Shown one piece after another: positions 36,015 to 45,467 of a stretch of 64,000 nt of DNA. The translations under genes were made by a program, and so were the position numbers. The first letter of the stretch is position 1, and every line of letters starts with the position of its first letter. Under the pieces are notes generated by a model that was not told where the DNA came from, made no database searches, and saw nothing but the letters and a program-made list of their open reading frames with translations. The stretch is from CALKZN01 sp050633585. GTDB lineage: Bacteria; Pseudomonadota; Gammaproteobacteria; Arenicellales; Arenicellaceae. The stretch lies in NCBI GenBank assembly GCA_050633585.1, contig JBOEGT010000051.1, positions 15,232 through 79,231 of the forward strand, read 5' to 3'.

Positions 36015-38255
36015 CTATTTTGGTTTAATGCTAGATTCATCAATTCTTAAGTCAAAAGTATTCATGACGGACTGAACCGCTGGATCACTTTTTAATTCTT
36101 GTAATGTGTTTTTATCTCGCTCTTCGGTCAACCGCTTAATGCGCTCTGATGGCGTTTCATGAACCGTTGTTTCAATTTCAATATTGACTTTATAATTAGT
36201 GCCGCGAAGTTTGCGAATTTCTTCAATAATGGCGTTTTCTCGAGAGGCATTTTTTAAATATTGGAAGTTTGGATCTAACGATAAGCGCATTGGTTCTGCA
36301 TGTAGATCTGCGCAAGCCATATTCATTGCTAACTCTCTCACTAAGCCATTTAATTGTAATTGTTCAACAAAACCAGCCCATTCGCTCAGTGAAGCTTCAG
36401 GTATGCCGCGATACATATCATCTTCTTCATCCACCTGATTGGAGTGATCTAAATGACTAGGCGCAACAGAGCTTGGGCTTGGCGCATTATTGTAAGGCTC
36501 TTGGGTATGAGGTGCTTCATTGATAGCTTGCGGCGTTGGCTGAGGGGTTCGCGCTGAAGAAAAGTTAGGTGCTGCCTTAAAATGAGGTTGCCCTATATCT
36601 TCTAAAGTTTGCCTTTCTGTTGAAGTGTGTTGAATGGTGGTGTGTGAGTTCGTTTCACGCAAGCTTGGTTCATTATAAGCTTGTTGGGCTAACGTTTGGT
36701 TTTGCCCCATGGTTGGGATGTTTTTTTCCGGTGTCGACTGTTGAGAGTCAGCCGTGACCGTAGCTTGAAAGGAATCTTTCGGCAGCTGAGGCTCATGGTT
36801 GTTTAAGTGAGTGTTTCCTTGTTGAAAAGCCTTATTGCTTTCAATGTTTGGTTTACTCGGAGCTTGGCGATGGTCGTTTTCTATATCAATGCTGCTTGAA
36901 CGGTCCATAGTTGGCTCAATCGATTGATGTGTAGATGATAATCCTGCGGCAGATTTAGTATTGAGGTTGCTAGTATTGAGGTCAATAGAGGAATGTTGGT
37001 CGACCTGTTGAGTAATATTTTTTGGAGGCGTATGAGTAGCCTCTTTAGACGTTGTATGGTGTTGTGTGTTGTGTGTTGCTGTCGGTGTTATTTCAGGTTT
37101 AGCGATATTAGCCTTGGTAGGTGTTGCAACAGGCGTAATCACTTGAGACGTATTCTCAGATCGGGTTTGATCCGCCGGTTTAAATGCCATGATTCTCAGA
37201 ATAGCCATTTCAAAACCACTGCGATAGTCAGGGGCTAATGCGATATCTCGTTTGCCCATTAAAGCAATTTGGTAACATAGCTGGATATCTTCAGGAGAGA
37301 TTTGTTGCGCGTAGTTTAGGTACTTTTCAACATCAGTGACTTTATAACTGAGTGCGTCAGTAGCAACTTGCGCCAGAGCAATGGTATGTAATTCCACAAG
37401 TAATTGATTGATCGCCGCATTGAAATCAGCTGCGTAGCTGGCCATGCTATTAATAGTTGACAACGCTTTTGGAATATCATGCTGCAAAATAGCATTTAAC
37501 ACATTGTCCATGTGCTCTGCTTTAACAGTACCTAGCATTGAACGAATAGATTCTTCCTCTACATTGCCCCCGCCTTGCGCAATTCCCTGCTCTAATAAAC
37601 TTAACGCATCTCGAAGACTTCCATCAGCTGCTCTAGAAATCAATTGCACGCCGGATTCATCAAAAGGGATATTTTCAGCAGTCAGAATCGTTGAAATTTG
37701 TTCAGCTATTTCGTTGGGTTGAAGTGCTTTTAAGTTAAATTGCAAACAACGAGATAACACGGTAACTGGCAATTTTTGAGGGTCAGTAGTAGCAAACAGA
37801 AATTTGACGTGCTCAGGCGGTTCTTCCAAAGTCTTTAATAGAGCGTTAAAACTGCTTTTAGAAAGCATGTGTATTTCATCGATTAAATACACTTTATATC
37901 GCCCTTGAGTCGGTGCATATTGGATGTTATCCAATAGTTCTCTCATATCATCGATACCAGTGCGAGATGCCGCATCTACTTCAATGAGGTCAATAAAACG
38001 GCCTTGGTCAACATTGACGCATATCGAGCATTCGCCACAAGGAGTGGCACTCATCCCTTGCTCACAATTTAACGATTTTGCAAAAATTCGAGCTAAGGTT
38101 GTTTTGCCTACGCCTCGAGTGCCTGTGAAAAGAAATGCGTGGTGAACTCGACCACTATTGAGTGCATTTGATAATGCTTTAACAACATGGGATTGGCCCA
38201 TGACTTCAGTGAAAATTTTAGGTCGCCATTTTCTGGCAAGCGCCAAATAGGTCAT
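36015..38255 (-). CDS. dnaX: DNA polymerase III subunits gamma and tau
   Basis: 746 residues. AAA+ clamp-loader core at about 1-365 with Walker A FTGTRGVGKTTLARI near 44, a zinc finger (CEQGMSATPCGECSIC near 64-79), Walker B LIDEIHML and sensor 1 ATTDPQKLPVTVLSRC. A long low-complexity Thr/Gln/Ser/His-rich linker (about 365-620) precedes the tau C-terminal domain that binds the polymerase alpha subunit (EWAGFVEQLQLNGLVRELA). A slippery heptamer A-AAA-AAC lies in frame at residues 510-512 (36720-36726); a -1 shift would stop at 36673-36675 and give a 527-residue gamma-like form. The SRP RNA gene lies just upstream, as is common. Confidence 0.96.
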   Translation of the reverse strand: MTYLALARKWRPKIFTEVMGQSHVVKALSNALNSGRVHHAFLFTGTRGVGKTTLARIFAKSLNCEQGMSATPCGECSICVNVDQGRFIDLIEVDAASRTGIDDMRELLDNIQYAPTQGRYKVYLIDEIHMLSKSSFNALLKTLEEPPEHVKFLFATTDPQKLPVTVLSRCLQFNLKALQPNEIAEQISTILTAENIPFDESGVQLISRAADGSLRDALSLLEQGIAQGGGNVEEESIRSMLGTVKAEHMDNVLNAILQHDIPKALSTINSMASYAADFNAAINQLLVELHTIALAQVATDALSYKVTDVEKYLNYAQQISPEDIQLCYQIALMGKRDIALAPDYRSGFEMAILRIMAFKPADQTRSENTSQVITPVATPTKANIAKPEITPTATHNTQHHTTSKEATHTPPKNITQQVDQHSSIDLNTSNLNTKSAAGLSSTHQSIEPTMDRSSSIDIENDHRQAPSKPNIESNKAFQQGNTHLNNHEPQLPKDSFQATVTADSQQSTPEKNIPTMGQNQTLAQQAYNEPSLRETNSHTTIQHTSTERQTLEDIGQPHFKAAPNFSSARTPQPTPQAINEAPHTQEPYNNAPSPSSVAPSHLDHSNQVDEEDDMYRGIPEASLSEWAGFVEQLQLNGLVRELAMNMACADLHAEPMRLSLDPNFQYLKNASRENAIIEEIRKLRGTNYKVNIEIETTVHETPSERIKRLTEERDKNTLQELKSDPAVQSVMNTFDLRIDESSIKPK

Positions 38256-38278
38256 GCATTATCCTCGATGATTGAAAA

Positions 38279-38390
38279 GCAATGCCAGCCGACCAGAACC
38301 TAGCACCCGAATCGGCTGCTGCGGCTGCTCCCTTCCGGGCCTGACCGAGTTCACAACGTATCGTCACATAGGAGACCAGCTGACATCACC
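38279..38390 (-). ncRNA. ffs: Bacterial small signal recognition particle RNA (4.5S RNA)
   Basis: On the minus strand the hallmark apical domain reads GGTCAGGCCCGGAAGGGAGC followed by AGCCGCAGCAG, including the GGAA tetraloop and the asymmetric loop that bind Ffh. The ends pair: GATGTCAGCTGGTC (38387-38374) and GGTCGGCTGGCATT (38294-38281) form a continuous 14-bp stem counting G-U pairs. Length is about 110 bases. The RNA directs ribosomes making membrane proteins to the inner membrane together with Ffh. It lies directly upstream of dnaX. The exact ends are estimated from the stem. Confidence 0.93.
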
Positions 38391-38428
38391 AAGGCTGATT
38401 ATACTCGAATGAAGAAACTCTGCCAGAT

Positions 38429-39616
38429 TTAAGCACGTAAAAATGTCGCAAAAATAACGCCTATGGCTGTTGCAATTCCCATTAAAATAGCACAGAGCAT
38501 AAAGACGGTCTGTCCGTCGTAAGCACTCCATAAATAACCGCTGGCTAAGGTTCCTATGGAACCTCCTACCCCAAAAGTAATGCTTGAATATAACGCTTGT
38601 CCTCGGACTTGATATTGACCTTTAAATTGTGCATTAATCAATTGAGATGATGTTGAATGATAAAGGCCAAAACTAATGGCATGAAGTGTTTGCGTGAGTA
38701 TGAGCAATATGAGCGAATCGGGAAATTTAGATAGCATCCACCAACGAATAGACGTCACTGCAAAGCACACTAACAGCAATTTAAAAATATTAAATTTAGC
38801 GAGTAAATGGTGTGCAAATAAAAAGACTGCAACCTCAGAAATCACACCTAAGGCCCATAACCAGCCGATCAATGTTTTGCTATATCCATAAGATTCTAGG
38901 TAGATTGAAAAAAAAGTATAAAAAGGTGCATGGGTCATTTGCCCAATAGCGCCTAAAACCAACACCATGATGATGGTGGGCGACATTAAATGTTGAAACT
39001 TACTAGCGTTGCTTCCTGAACTCGCTAACAATGAACTGGGTGCTGCAGCCCTCCCTATAAAAATGCCATGGAGTGCAAGTGCCGCAAAAATAACGGTGAT
39101 AAATGGTAATAAAACGTTGATGCCATAGTTATCAATCAACCAACCCAAGCAAGTGACGGATAGGATAAATCCAATAGACCCCCAAACACGTATCTTTCCA
39201 TATCGATGCCGTTTTTCGCCTAAAAAGTTATACACGACTGTTTCCATTTGAGGCAATACCGCATTCCAAAAAAAGCTATATGCGAACATTAAGGCGGCAA
39301 TTAACCAAAAATGTTCGGTAAAATTTAACCATAAAAACATTAAACAACAGATACTGAGTGCAATAGTTAACGTTTTAGCTTGCAGGGAGGGATGTTTTAA
39401 CGATTGTTTGTCTAAAATTAAACCCCAAAAGTTTGGAGCAATAACCTTTGTGATTAACAAAGTGCTCATCAATATTCCAATTTGACTGGGTGTAAACCCT
39501 ATTGATTCGAAATATAGCGCCATATACGGGATGACGGCGCCTAAAATCGCAAAATAAAAAGCGTAAAAACTACCGAGAGTCCAGCCGAAAGATATAGTGC
39601 TATGTTGTTCTCTCAT
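38429..39616 (-). CDS. MFS transporter, 3-phenylpropionate transporter (HcaT)-like
   Basis: About 395 residues from ATG 39616 (MREQHSTISFGWTLGSFYAF); the frame also opens at TTG 39631, which is less likely. Twelve hydrophobic segments are visible. The start YAFYFAILGAVIPYMALYFESIGFTPSQIGIL matches the LacY/HcaT-type MFS group when read in pieces (residues about 15-46). WGSIGFILSV follows the loop after helix 4. The substrate is not known. It lies downstream of aroC on the same strand with a 279-base gap. The pairing of such a transporter with aroC is seen in other gammaproteobacteria. Confidence 0.8.
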   Translation of the reverse strand: MREQHSTISFGWTLGSFYAFYFAILGAVIPYMALYFESIGFTPSQIGILMSTLLITKVIAPNFWGLILDKQSLKHPSLQAKTLTIALSICCLMFLWLNFTEHFWLIAALMFAYSFFWNAVLPQMETVVYNFLGEKRHRYGKIRVWGSIGFILSVTCLGWLIDNYGINVLLPFITVIFAALALHGIFIGRAAAPSSLLASSGSNASKFQHLMSPTIIMVLVLGAIGQMTHAPFYTFFSIYLESYGYSKTLIGWLWALGVISEVAVFLFAHHLLAKFNIFKLLLVCFAVTSIRWWMLSKFPDSLILLILTQTLHAISFGLYHSTSSQLINAQFKGQYQVRGQALYSSITFGVGGSIGTLASGYLWSAYDGQTVFMLCAILMGIATAIGVIFATFLRA

Positions 39617-39895
39617 AAGGTAGCTTTTCAAACCAGAGCCTGCTCAAGTTAGGAGCTAACATTCGCCTGTATGATTAGGCGCGCCTCAAGTGTGTGCAGA
39701 AGAAAAATAGTCTTTAGATTAAAATCGTCTTTAGATTATAGTGGCGAGATTTTTCCTCGCCTACAATTTTTAACCATATCTTGAGGTTTCTTCATAAAAT
39801 CATCCGAAAATGATGTTTTACAGACTCTTAGTTTGAAACTTCTTTAGAATATCGTACTTGGGTTTTCTCAAAAGTAAAATAATAACTGATCATCA

Positions 39896-41002
39896 TCAAC
39901 TACGCTTAGCCGGTACAACAGGTATGCCTGAGTTGACATCTGCATTTTGCGCATGATGACGCAAAGCATGGTCCATTAATGTGATTGCTAACATGGCTTC
40001 GGCGATAGGTACTGCTCGAATTCCTACGCATGGATCGTGACGCCCTTTGGTGACAACTTCTATCGCATTGCCCTTGCTATCAATTGAGTTTCCCGGAGTG
40101 GTAATGCTAGAGGTAGGTTTGAGTGCAACACCCACGACAATATCTTGACCAGAGGAAATTCCACCTAAAATTCCACCAGCGTTGTTAGAGGCAAAACCAT
40201 CTGGGAATATTTCATCTCGATGCTCTGATCCACGTTGTTCTACTGACTTAAAGCCCGCACCAATTTCTACGCCTTTAACGGCATTGATACTCATCATTGC
40301 TTTTGCAATATCCGCATCTAGCTCATTGAAAATAGGAGCGCCCCAACCCACCGGCATGCCTGTGGCAACAACTTCAACTCTAGCGCCACAGGAGTCGCCT
40401 TCTTTTCGCAGGGAGTTGATGAGGTGAATCATGTCGTCAACGACCATTGCATCTGGGCAATTGAAATCGTTTTGAGATATCTGCGCTTTATCAAAATTTT
40501 CTGGATTCACTGAAACAGTGCCAATCTGAGAAATATAAGCGAACACATCCACATTAAATGATGTTTTCAAATATTTTTTAGCAATGCCTCCAGCTGCAAC
40601 AATCATTGCTGTTGTGCGTGCAGATGAGCGCCCACCACCACGATAGTCACGTACTCCGTATTTTTGAGCATAGGTGTAGTCAGCATGCCCAGGACGAAAA
40701 GTGTCCATTATATTGCTGTAGTCCTTTGACTTTTGATCCGTATTATTAATGATCATTCCAATAGAAGTGCCGGTTGTTTTCCCTTCGAAAACGCCTGACA
40801 GAATTTCTACTTCGTCAGGTTCTCGACGTTGCGTCGTATATTTTGATTGGCCAGGTTTGCGGCGGTCTAGATCAGGCTGTAAATCCGCTTCGCTGAGTTC
40901 TAGGCCCGGAGGGCAGCCATCAACAATGCAACCTATTGCTTTACCATGACTTTCACCAAAGCTAGTCACTTTAAATAGTTTGCCTAAACTGCTGTCACTC
41001 AT
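39896..41002 (-). CDS. aroC: Chorismate synthase
   Basis: 368 residues. All three signature regions are present: GESHGKAIGCIVDGCPPG near 17-34, the RGGGRSSARTTA segment near 121-132, and RHDPCVGIRAVPIAEAM near 325-341. The FMN-dependent enzyme makes chorismate from 5-enolpyruvylshikimate-3-phosphate, the last step of the shikimate pathway. It lies 76 bases downstream of the mrp/apbC gene on the same strand. Confidence 0.97.
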   Translation of the reverse strand: MSDSSLGKLFKVTSFGESHGKAIGCIVDGCPPGLELSEADLQPDLDRRKPGQSKYTTQRREPDEVEILSGVFEGKTTGTSIGMIINNTDQKSKDYSNIMDTFRPGHADYTYAQKYGVRDYRGGGRSSARTTAMIVAAGGIAKKYLKTSFNVDVFAYISQIGTVSVNPENFDKAQISQNDFNCPDAMVVDDMIHLINSLRKEGDSCGARVEVVATGMPVGWGAPIFNELDADIAKAMMSINAVKGVEIGAGFKSVEQRGSEHRDEIFPDGFASNNAGGILGGISSGQDIVVGVALKPTSSITTPGNSIDSKGNAIEVVTKGRHDPCVGIRAVPIAEAMLAITLMDHALRHHAQNADVNSGIPVVPAKRS

Positions 41003-41078
41003 CTAATCTTCCTCTAAATAGTTACAAAACAAAGATAACGTTATTTTAAAACCCGTGGATTATAAAGGGTTGTCATCC

Positions 41079-42212
41079 TTATGTGTTTGATATTTCAATT
41101 TTTGGAAACAAAGAGCGATAATCTTTTTTACGTGATGCTAATTTTCCCGCTATGTTAAGCGCAATCTCATGATAACGATCAGAGATTTCATGTTCACGCG
41201 TTGAACATACGTCCGTTTCGGCAACTTTCGCTACGGTTGGTTTACCCGAATCAACTGCTTTACGAACTTCTATATCTAATGGAATAGTGCCTAATACAGG
41301 AATATTATATTCTTCTGCCATTTTTTGCCCTCCTCCTTCGCCAAAAATAGCTTCTTCATGCTGACAATTACTACAGATGTGTGTACTCATATTTTCAACA
41401 ACACCTAGAATTGGAACCTCCACTTTTTCAAACATTTTGATGGCTTTGCGGACATCCAATAGCGCAATGTCTTGTGGCGTTGTCACAACGACGGTGCCAG
41501 CAAGAGGCATCTTTTGTGCTAAAGTTAATTGGACATCGCCTGTACCAGGAGGTAAATCCAGAATGAGGTAATCCAGTTCCTCCCAAGCACTTTGGCGCAT
41601 CATTTGCTCTAGTGCTTGAGTCACCATCGGACCTCGCCAAATCATAGGTGTTTCTTGGTCAATCATTAGCCCAATAGACATGACTTGTAGACCATAGCTT
41701 TTTAATGGCACCATCATTGAATCAAGCATTTGAGGTTTGCCGGAAATATTTAGCGCATTTGGCTGACTTGGCCCGTAAATATCCGCATCCAAAATACCAA
41801 CTTTTGCGCCTTGTTGCTGAAGAGCAAGCGCAATATTAGCGGAAACAGTTGATTTGCCAACACCACCCTTGCCTGATGAAACAGCAATAATGTTTCCGAC
41901 ATTAGGAACTGCTTTGACTGCATGGTTTTGTGAATGAGGCGTAATTTTACTGTGCAGTGTTAATTTTAGAGAAATAGTCTCTTCCGCCAGTCCTAACGTT
42001 TTTGATAAAGATGATTTTAATAGTGCTTCTATAGACGGTTTTGCCCGCTCAATCGGGTATGATTTAATCAACGATAACTCAATCGCATGGTCTTGGATAT
42101 GAAGAGACTCTAGTGCTTTGTTTTCAAGTAGACCTATACCTGTATAAGGGTCGATAATAGTGTGTAAAATATCCTGAATTTCTGCTTCAGAATGATTATG
42201 ATATTCAGCCAT
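41079..42212 (-). CDS. apbC: Iron-sulfur cluster carrier protein ApbC/Mrp
   Basis: 377 residues. An N-terminal DUF59/MIP18 domain (about 5-85) is followed by a ParA/MinD-type ATPase with deviant Walker A SSGKGGVGKSTVSANIALAL near 113, DADIYGPSQPN and LDLPPGTGDVQLTL. A CSNC motif near residue 275 (THICSNCQHEE) can hold a bridging 4Fe-4S cluster in a dimer. The protein delivers Fe-S clusters to apo-enzymes. It is divergent to xseA, with 115 bases between the starts. Confidence 0.95.
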   Translation of the reverse strand: MAEYHNHSEAEIQDILHTIIDPYTGIGLLENKALESLHIQDHAIELSLIKSYPIERAKPSIEALLKSSLSKTLGLAEETISLKLTLHSKITPHSQNHAVKAVPNVGNIIAVSSGKGGVGKSTVSANIALALQQQGAKVGILDADIYGPSQPNALNISGKPQMLDSMMVPLKSYGLQVMSIGLMIDQETPMIWRGPMVTQALEQMMRQSAWEELDYLILDLPPGTGDVQLTLAQKMPLAGTVVVTTPQDIALLDVRKAIKMFEKVEVPILGVVENMSTHICSNCQHEEAIFGEGGGQKMAEEYNIPVLGTIPLDIEVRKAVDSGKPTVAKVAETDVCSTREHEISDRYHEIALNIAGKLASRKKDYRSLFPKIEISNT

Positions 42213-42327
42213 ATTATTTATACAAATGTAATTTTTAACAAGGCAATCCTAACACAGAGTCAGTGATTAAAAGCTTGTTAATATCTAGATAAGAAGTGAT
42301 TATTAGCCCTATTTCTAACGTTTTTTT

Positions 42328-43668
42328 ATGAATAACTCATCGCCAAAAACGATATATCAAGTCTCTGAATTGACTCGTCAAATTCAACAAATGCTCGAAG
42401 CAAGCTATCGAGCTATTTGGGTCGAAGCTGAAATATCCAGCTTGAGTAAGCCTGCGTCTGGACATTGGTATTTTTCATTGAAGGATAATACTTCGCAAAT
42501 TCGTTGTGCCATGTTTCGAAACAGAGCAAATAGTAGCGCTTATCAACCAAAAGATGGTGATTTGGTTCGCGTGAGAGGCAAAGTAACTGTTTATGCTGCG
42601 CGTGGTGATATGCAGATGATAGTTGAACATATCGAAGCGGCTGGTGAAGGTGAATTACAACGACAATTCGAACAATTAAAAAACAAACTACATGCGGAAG
42701 GTTTATTTGCTCAATCGTTAAAGAAATCAATTCCTAAATTGCCTAAAGCAATTGGTTTAATTACTTCACCTTCTGGCGCGGCTATACAAGATATTTTGAC
42801 CACGGCTAGACGCCGTTTTCCATGCACGCCTTTCAGAATTTATCCCTCTATCGTTCAAGGTAGCGAAGCGCCCTCACACTTGATTCAAGCATTACAGATA
42901 GCCAACAGCGACCAATATTGTGACGTATTAGTTCTATCTCGTGGTGGCGGTTCTTTAGAAGACTTATGGTGCTTTAATGATGAGGGCCTAGTGCGGGCAA
43001 TTGTCAATAGTTCTCTTCCTGTGGTGAGTGCTGTTGGTCATGAAGTGGACATTACTTTATCCGATTTAGCGGCAGATTTACGTGCTCCGACGCCAACAGC
43101 CGCGGCTGAAATAATCACTCTAGACCAACAAGAGTTATTTGAAAGCATAGGCAACTCCAAAAAAAGAATTGAGCGTGCCAAAGACCGTTATTTTGTCAAT
43201 ATGGCACAAAATATTGATTGGCTATCAAAAAGGATTAGACATCCATCAACTCGTATTGATCAATATAAATCCAGATTAGTAGAATTAAGGCAACGTATTG
43301 TAGACACGCAGAATCGACAACATAATGCTCAAAGAATTTTATTAAGGCATTTGACTAATCGCTTAAAACAAACTGCCCCAACCAAGTTAATTCAATTCAA
43401 ACAGCAGTCAATAGCGGCTTTAAAAGACAAAGCGCAACAAAGCTTACGGGTCATGATTAACCAACAACAACAGAAACTACGCCATCTCAATTCTCAATTA
43501 ACAGCATTGAGTTATGAACGAACTCTCGATCGAGGCTATGCCATTATTAAAAGTGAAGAAGGTAAGGTTTTGACTAGCGCGTCACAAACTAAGACAGAGA
43601 AGACGGTGCAAATTATTTTTTCAGACGGCAAACAAGTTGCCACCCTAAAAGACGCTGACAAGACATGA
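42328..43668 (+). CDS. xseA: Exodeoxyribonuclease VII large subunit
   Basis: 446 residues. The N-terminal OB fold (VEAEISSLSKPASGHWYFSL near residues 31-50, followed by KD) is followed by the catalytic domain with GLITSPSGAAIQDIL, LVLSRGGGSLEDLWCFNDE and AVGHEVDITLSDLAADLRAPTP read in pieces near 228-250. A long coiled-coil C-terminal region ends the protein. With XseB it forms a nuclease that cuts single-stranded DNA from both ends. Its stop overlaps the next gene by four bases (ATGA), giving a three-gene coupled unit. Confidence 0.95.
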   Translation: MNNSSPKTIYQVSELTRQIQQMLEASYRAIWVEAEISSLSKPASGHWYFSLKDNTSQIRCAMFRNRANSSAYQPKDGDLVRVRGKVTVYAARGDMQMIVEHIEAAGEGELQRQFEQLKNKLHAEGLFAQSLKKSIPKLPKAIGLITSPSGAAIQDILTTARRRFPCTPFRIYPSIVQGSEAPSHLIQALQIANSDQYCDVLVLSRGGGSLEDLWCFNDEGLVRAIVNSSLPVVSAVGHEVDITLSDLAADLRAPTPTAAAEIITLDQQELFESIGNSKKRIERAKDRYFVNMAQNIDWLSKRIRHPSTRIDQYKSRLVELRQRIVDTQNRQHNAQRILLRHLTNRLKQTAPTKLIQFKQQSIAALKDKAQQSLRVMINQQQQKLRHLNSQLTALSYERTLDRGYAIIKSEEGKVLTSASQTKTEKTVQIIFSDGKQVATLKDADKT

Positions 43669-44558
43669 CAAAAACTTACATACATATCGCTGTTTTACTG
43701 TTTTTAGTGTCTTTCAGTCAAGGAGGGAATACTCAGAATGACTCAGAACCTGTCATTTCTAAAGAACCTTTGATTGAGCCACCTCAATCAGTTGCTGCTG
43801 GCGATATATTACGTATTGTCAGTCCAAAACTGGAATCTGAAGGTTATGTTGCCAAGTTGGGTCGTACTCCTACTATTATGATTTCTCATGAAGGGTACGA
43901 TGAAATTATTGCGGGTGTCGATATCAATGCGATCCCAGGGGAGTATTTACTGACGCTTGAAACCAACAAGAAGCAACTTGCGAGTTTTTCGTTTGTGGTT
44001 CCCACTCCGGGCAAACATGCTTTTTCAGAACCACCAAAGCAATTATCATCATCGGGTGTTGAAAAGAAAGCGCTATTGAAAAAGCTCTTATGGAGTAATA
44101 TTAATCCAGTCTTGCCATTTACCCTCCCCGTTCAAGGTGAATGGAGCACGACATTTGGGGCGTATTTTGAAATGAACCAAGCCCCAAAATCAAAAAATAA
44201 AGGTCGACTTTTTAATGCATCTACCTTGAGCAGAGTCGATAGCGTTTTTCTGACTATTGAAGAGCCAACAGCAATCCATGCACCGACTGACTCAGTGTGC
44301 TTTTTGGTGTCATTTGATCAAGATAAAGGTTATACCGTTTTATTAGATCATGGAATGGGATTATTTAGTGAAATATCAGGTCTTAGTAATTTAACGATAT
44401 CTGAGCAAGATAGAGTGCCAAAAAATGCGTTAATTGCGAGTTTTAATAGAGATGATTTTGTAGGAACTGACAATGAAATCTCTAGCAAGACCATTCAATG
44501 GCGAACCTTTCTTAATAAGGCTACTGTAAACCCATTAAATTTAACGAAAATACCGTGA
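43665..44558 (+). CDS. Exported protein with a degenerate M23 peptidase-like domain
   Basis: 297 residues. A signal peptide (about 1-21) is followed by a beta-rich N-terminal domain (GDILRIVSPKL to SFVVPTPGKH). A C-terminal region (about 150-260) then follows the LytM/M23 pattern: FTLPVQGEWSTTFGAYFE, VFLTIEEPTAIHAPTDSVCF, YTVLLDHGMGLFSEISGLSNL (near 221-241) and VPKNALIASFN. In active enzymes the zinc ligands are an HxxxD and an HxH. Here both are missing (FNASTLSRVD, and SGLSNL in place of the YxHL segment), so it is probably a non-catalytic binding or activator protein. ATGA overlap with xseA and GTGA overlap with the next gene show translational coupling. Confidence 0.65.
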   Translation: MTKTYIHIAVLLFLVSFSQGGNTQNDSEPVISKEPLIEPPQSVAAGDILRIVSPKLESEGYVAKLGRTPTIMISHEGYDEIIAGVDINAIPGEYLLTLETNKKQLASFSFVVPTPGKHAFSEPPKQLSSSGVEKKALLKKLLWSNINPVLPFTLPVQGEWSTTFGAYFEMNQAPKSKNKGRLFNASTLSRVDSVFLTIEEPTAIHAPTDSVCFLVSFDQDKGYTVLLDHGMGLFSEISGLSNLTISEQDRVPKNALIASFNRDDFVGTDNEISSKTIQWRTFLNKATVNPLNLTKIP

Positions 44559-45427
44559 CACTGATTAGATTCTTCTTTTTTAGCTTTGCCATTTGTATCA
44601 TGTTAGCGTTAAGCGCATGTGGCGGCCCTCAACATGCAAAAATGTTAAATCCGGACTATTCAGAGGAAAGCTTAAATAAGCTCTCTTCAACCTCACTCCA
44701 GAAAAATATACGCAACGATGCTGTTCAACTTCGGTTTGTTGAGATGAAGGATGTTGAAACAAACCCAATAGTATTTATTCACGGAACGCCGGGAGACTGG
44801 ACTACATTTAGCTTTGTTTTAGGGAATCTGGAACTTCAAAAAACAAATCATATGATTTCAGTAGACCGGCTCGATTGGGGGCAGTCAATTCTGGAAGATG
44901 AAAAACTATACCCATCCTTCGATGATCAAGTTGATGCGATCAGTCAAATGATTCGAGCAGCAACGGATAAGCCTGTTATTTTAGTGGGACACTCTTTGGG
45001 TGCTTCATTGGCCCCGAGTGTTGCAGTCAAGCACCCTGAACTGGTAGCAGGCATGATACTAGTGGCAGGAACGATAGACCCAGCACTGGGAAAACCACGT
45101 TGGTATAACCGAATAGCGCGTTTTAAAGTAATACAATGGTTTTTACCTGAAGAGCTGATTAAATCAAACAAAGAAATTTATGCTCTCGAAAAAGGCTTGC
45201 GGGATATTGACAAAGACTGGGCTAAGTTAACTGTTCCTGTCACTGTTATTCAAGGCGAAAAAGATCGATTAGTGAGCCCGCGAAATATTGACTATGCGGA
45301 ACGACAATTGAAGCATTTAGGGAATGACTTAACGGTTATCTCACTTCCTAAAGTAGGACACTTTATTCCTTGGGAACACACCGATCAAATTATTGAGGCA
45401 ATCCAGTATTTAAACAAAAAATTATAA
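44555..45427 (+). CDS. Alpha/beta-hydrolase fold lipoprotein
   Basis: 290 residues from GTG 44555, which overlaps the preceding stop. A signal peptide ends in lipobox LSAC (Cys22), so it is a predicted lipoprotein. The hydrolase core has VFIHGTPGDWTTF (oxyanion region), nucleophile elbow VGHSLGAS near 140, an acid in QGEKDRLVSP near 238 and the catalytic His in VGHFIPWEH near 270, so the Ser-Asp-His triad is complete. The substrate is unknown; ester or lipid hydrolysis at the envelope is a family-level inference. It is the last gene of the xseA unit and converges on der. Confidence 0.8.
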   Translation: MTLIRFFFFSFAICIMLALSACGGPQHAKMLNPDYSEESLNKLSSTSLQKNIRNDAVQLRFVEMKDVETNPIVFIHGTPGDWTTFSFVLGNLELQKTNHMISVDRLDWGQSILEDEKLYPSFDDQVDAISQMIRAATDKPVILVGHSLGASLAPSVAVKHPELVAGMILVAGTIDPALGKPRWYNRIARFKVIQWFLPEELIKSNKEIYALEKGLRDIDKDWAKLTVPVTVIQGEKDRLVSPRNIDYAERQLKHLGNDLTVISLPKVGHFIPWEHTDQIIEAIQYLNKKL

Positions 45428-45467
45428 AGGACTACAGTAACAAGATATCTGACTCTTAGCGGCCCTC

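Noticed and set aside
39710..39738. Two 12-bp direct repeats GTCTTTAGATTA with a 17-base period, downstream of aroC
   Set aside because: Short, only two copies, A/T-rich, and not placed at a promoter that I can identify.
39743..39761. GGCGAG/CTCGCC hairpin between aroC and the MFS gene as a terminator
   Set aside because: Six-base stem without a T-tract on the minus strand; too weak to call.
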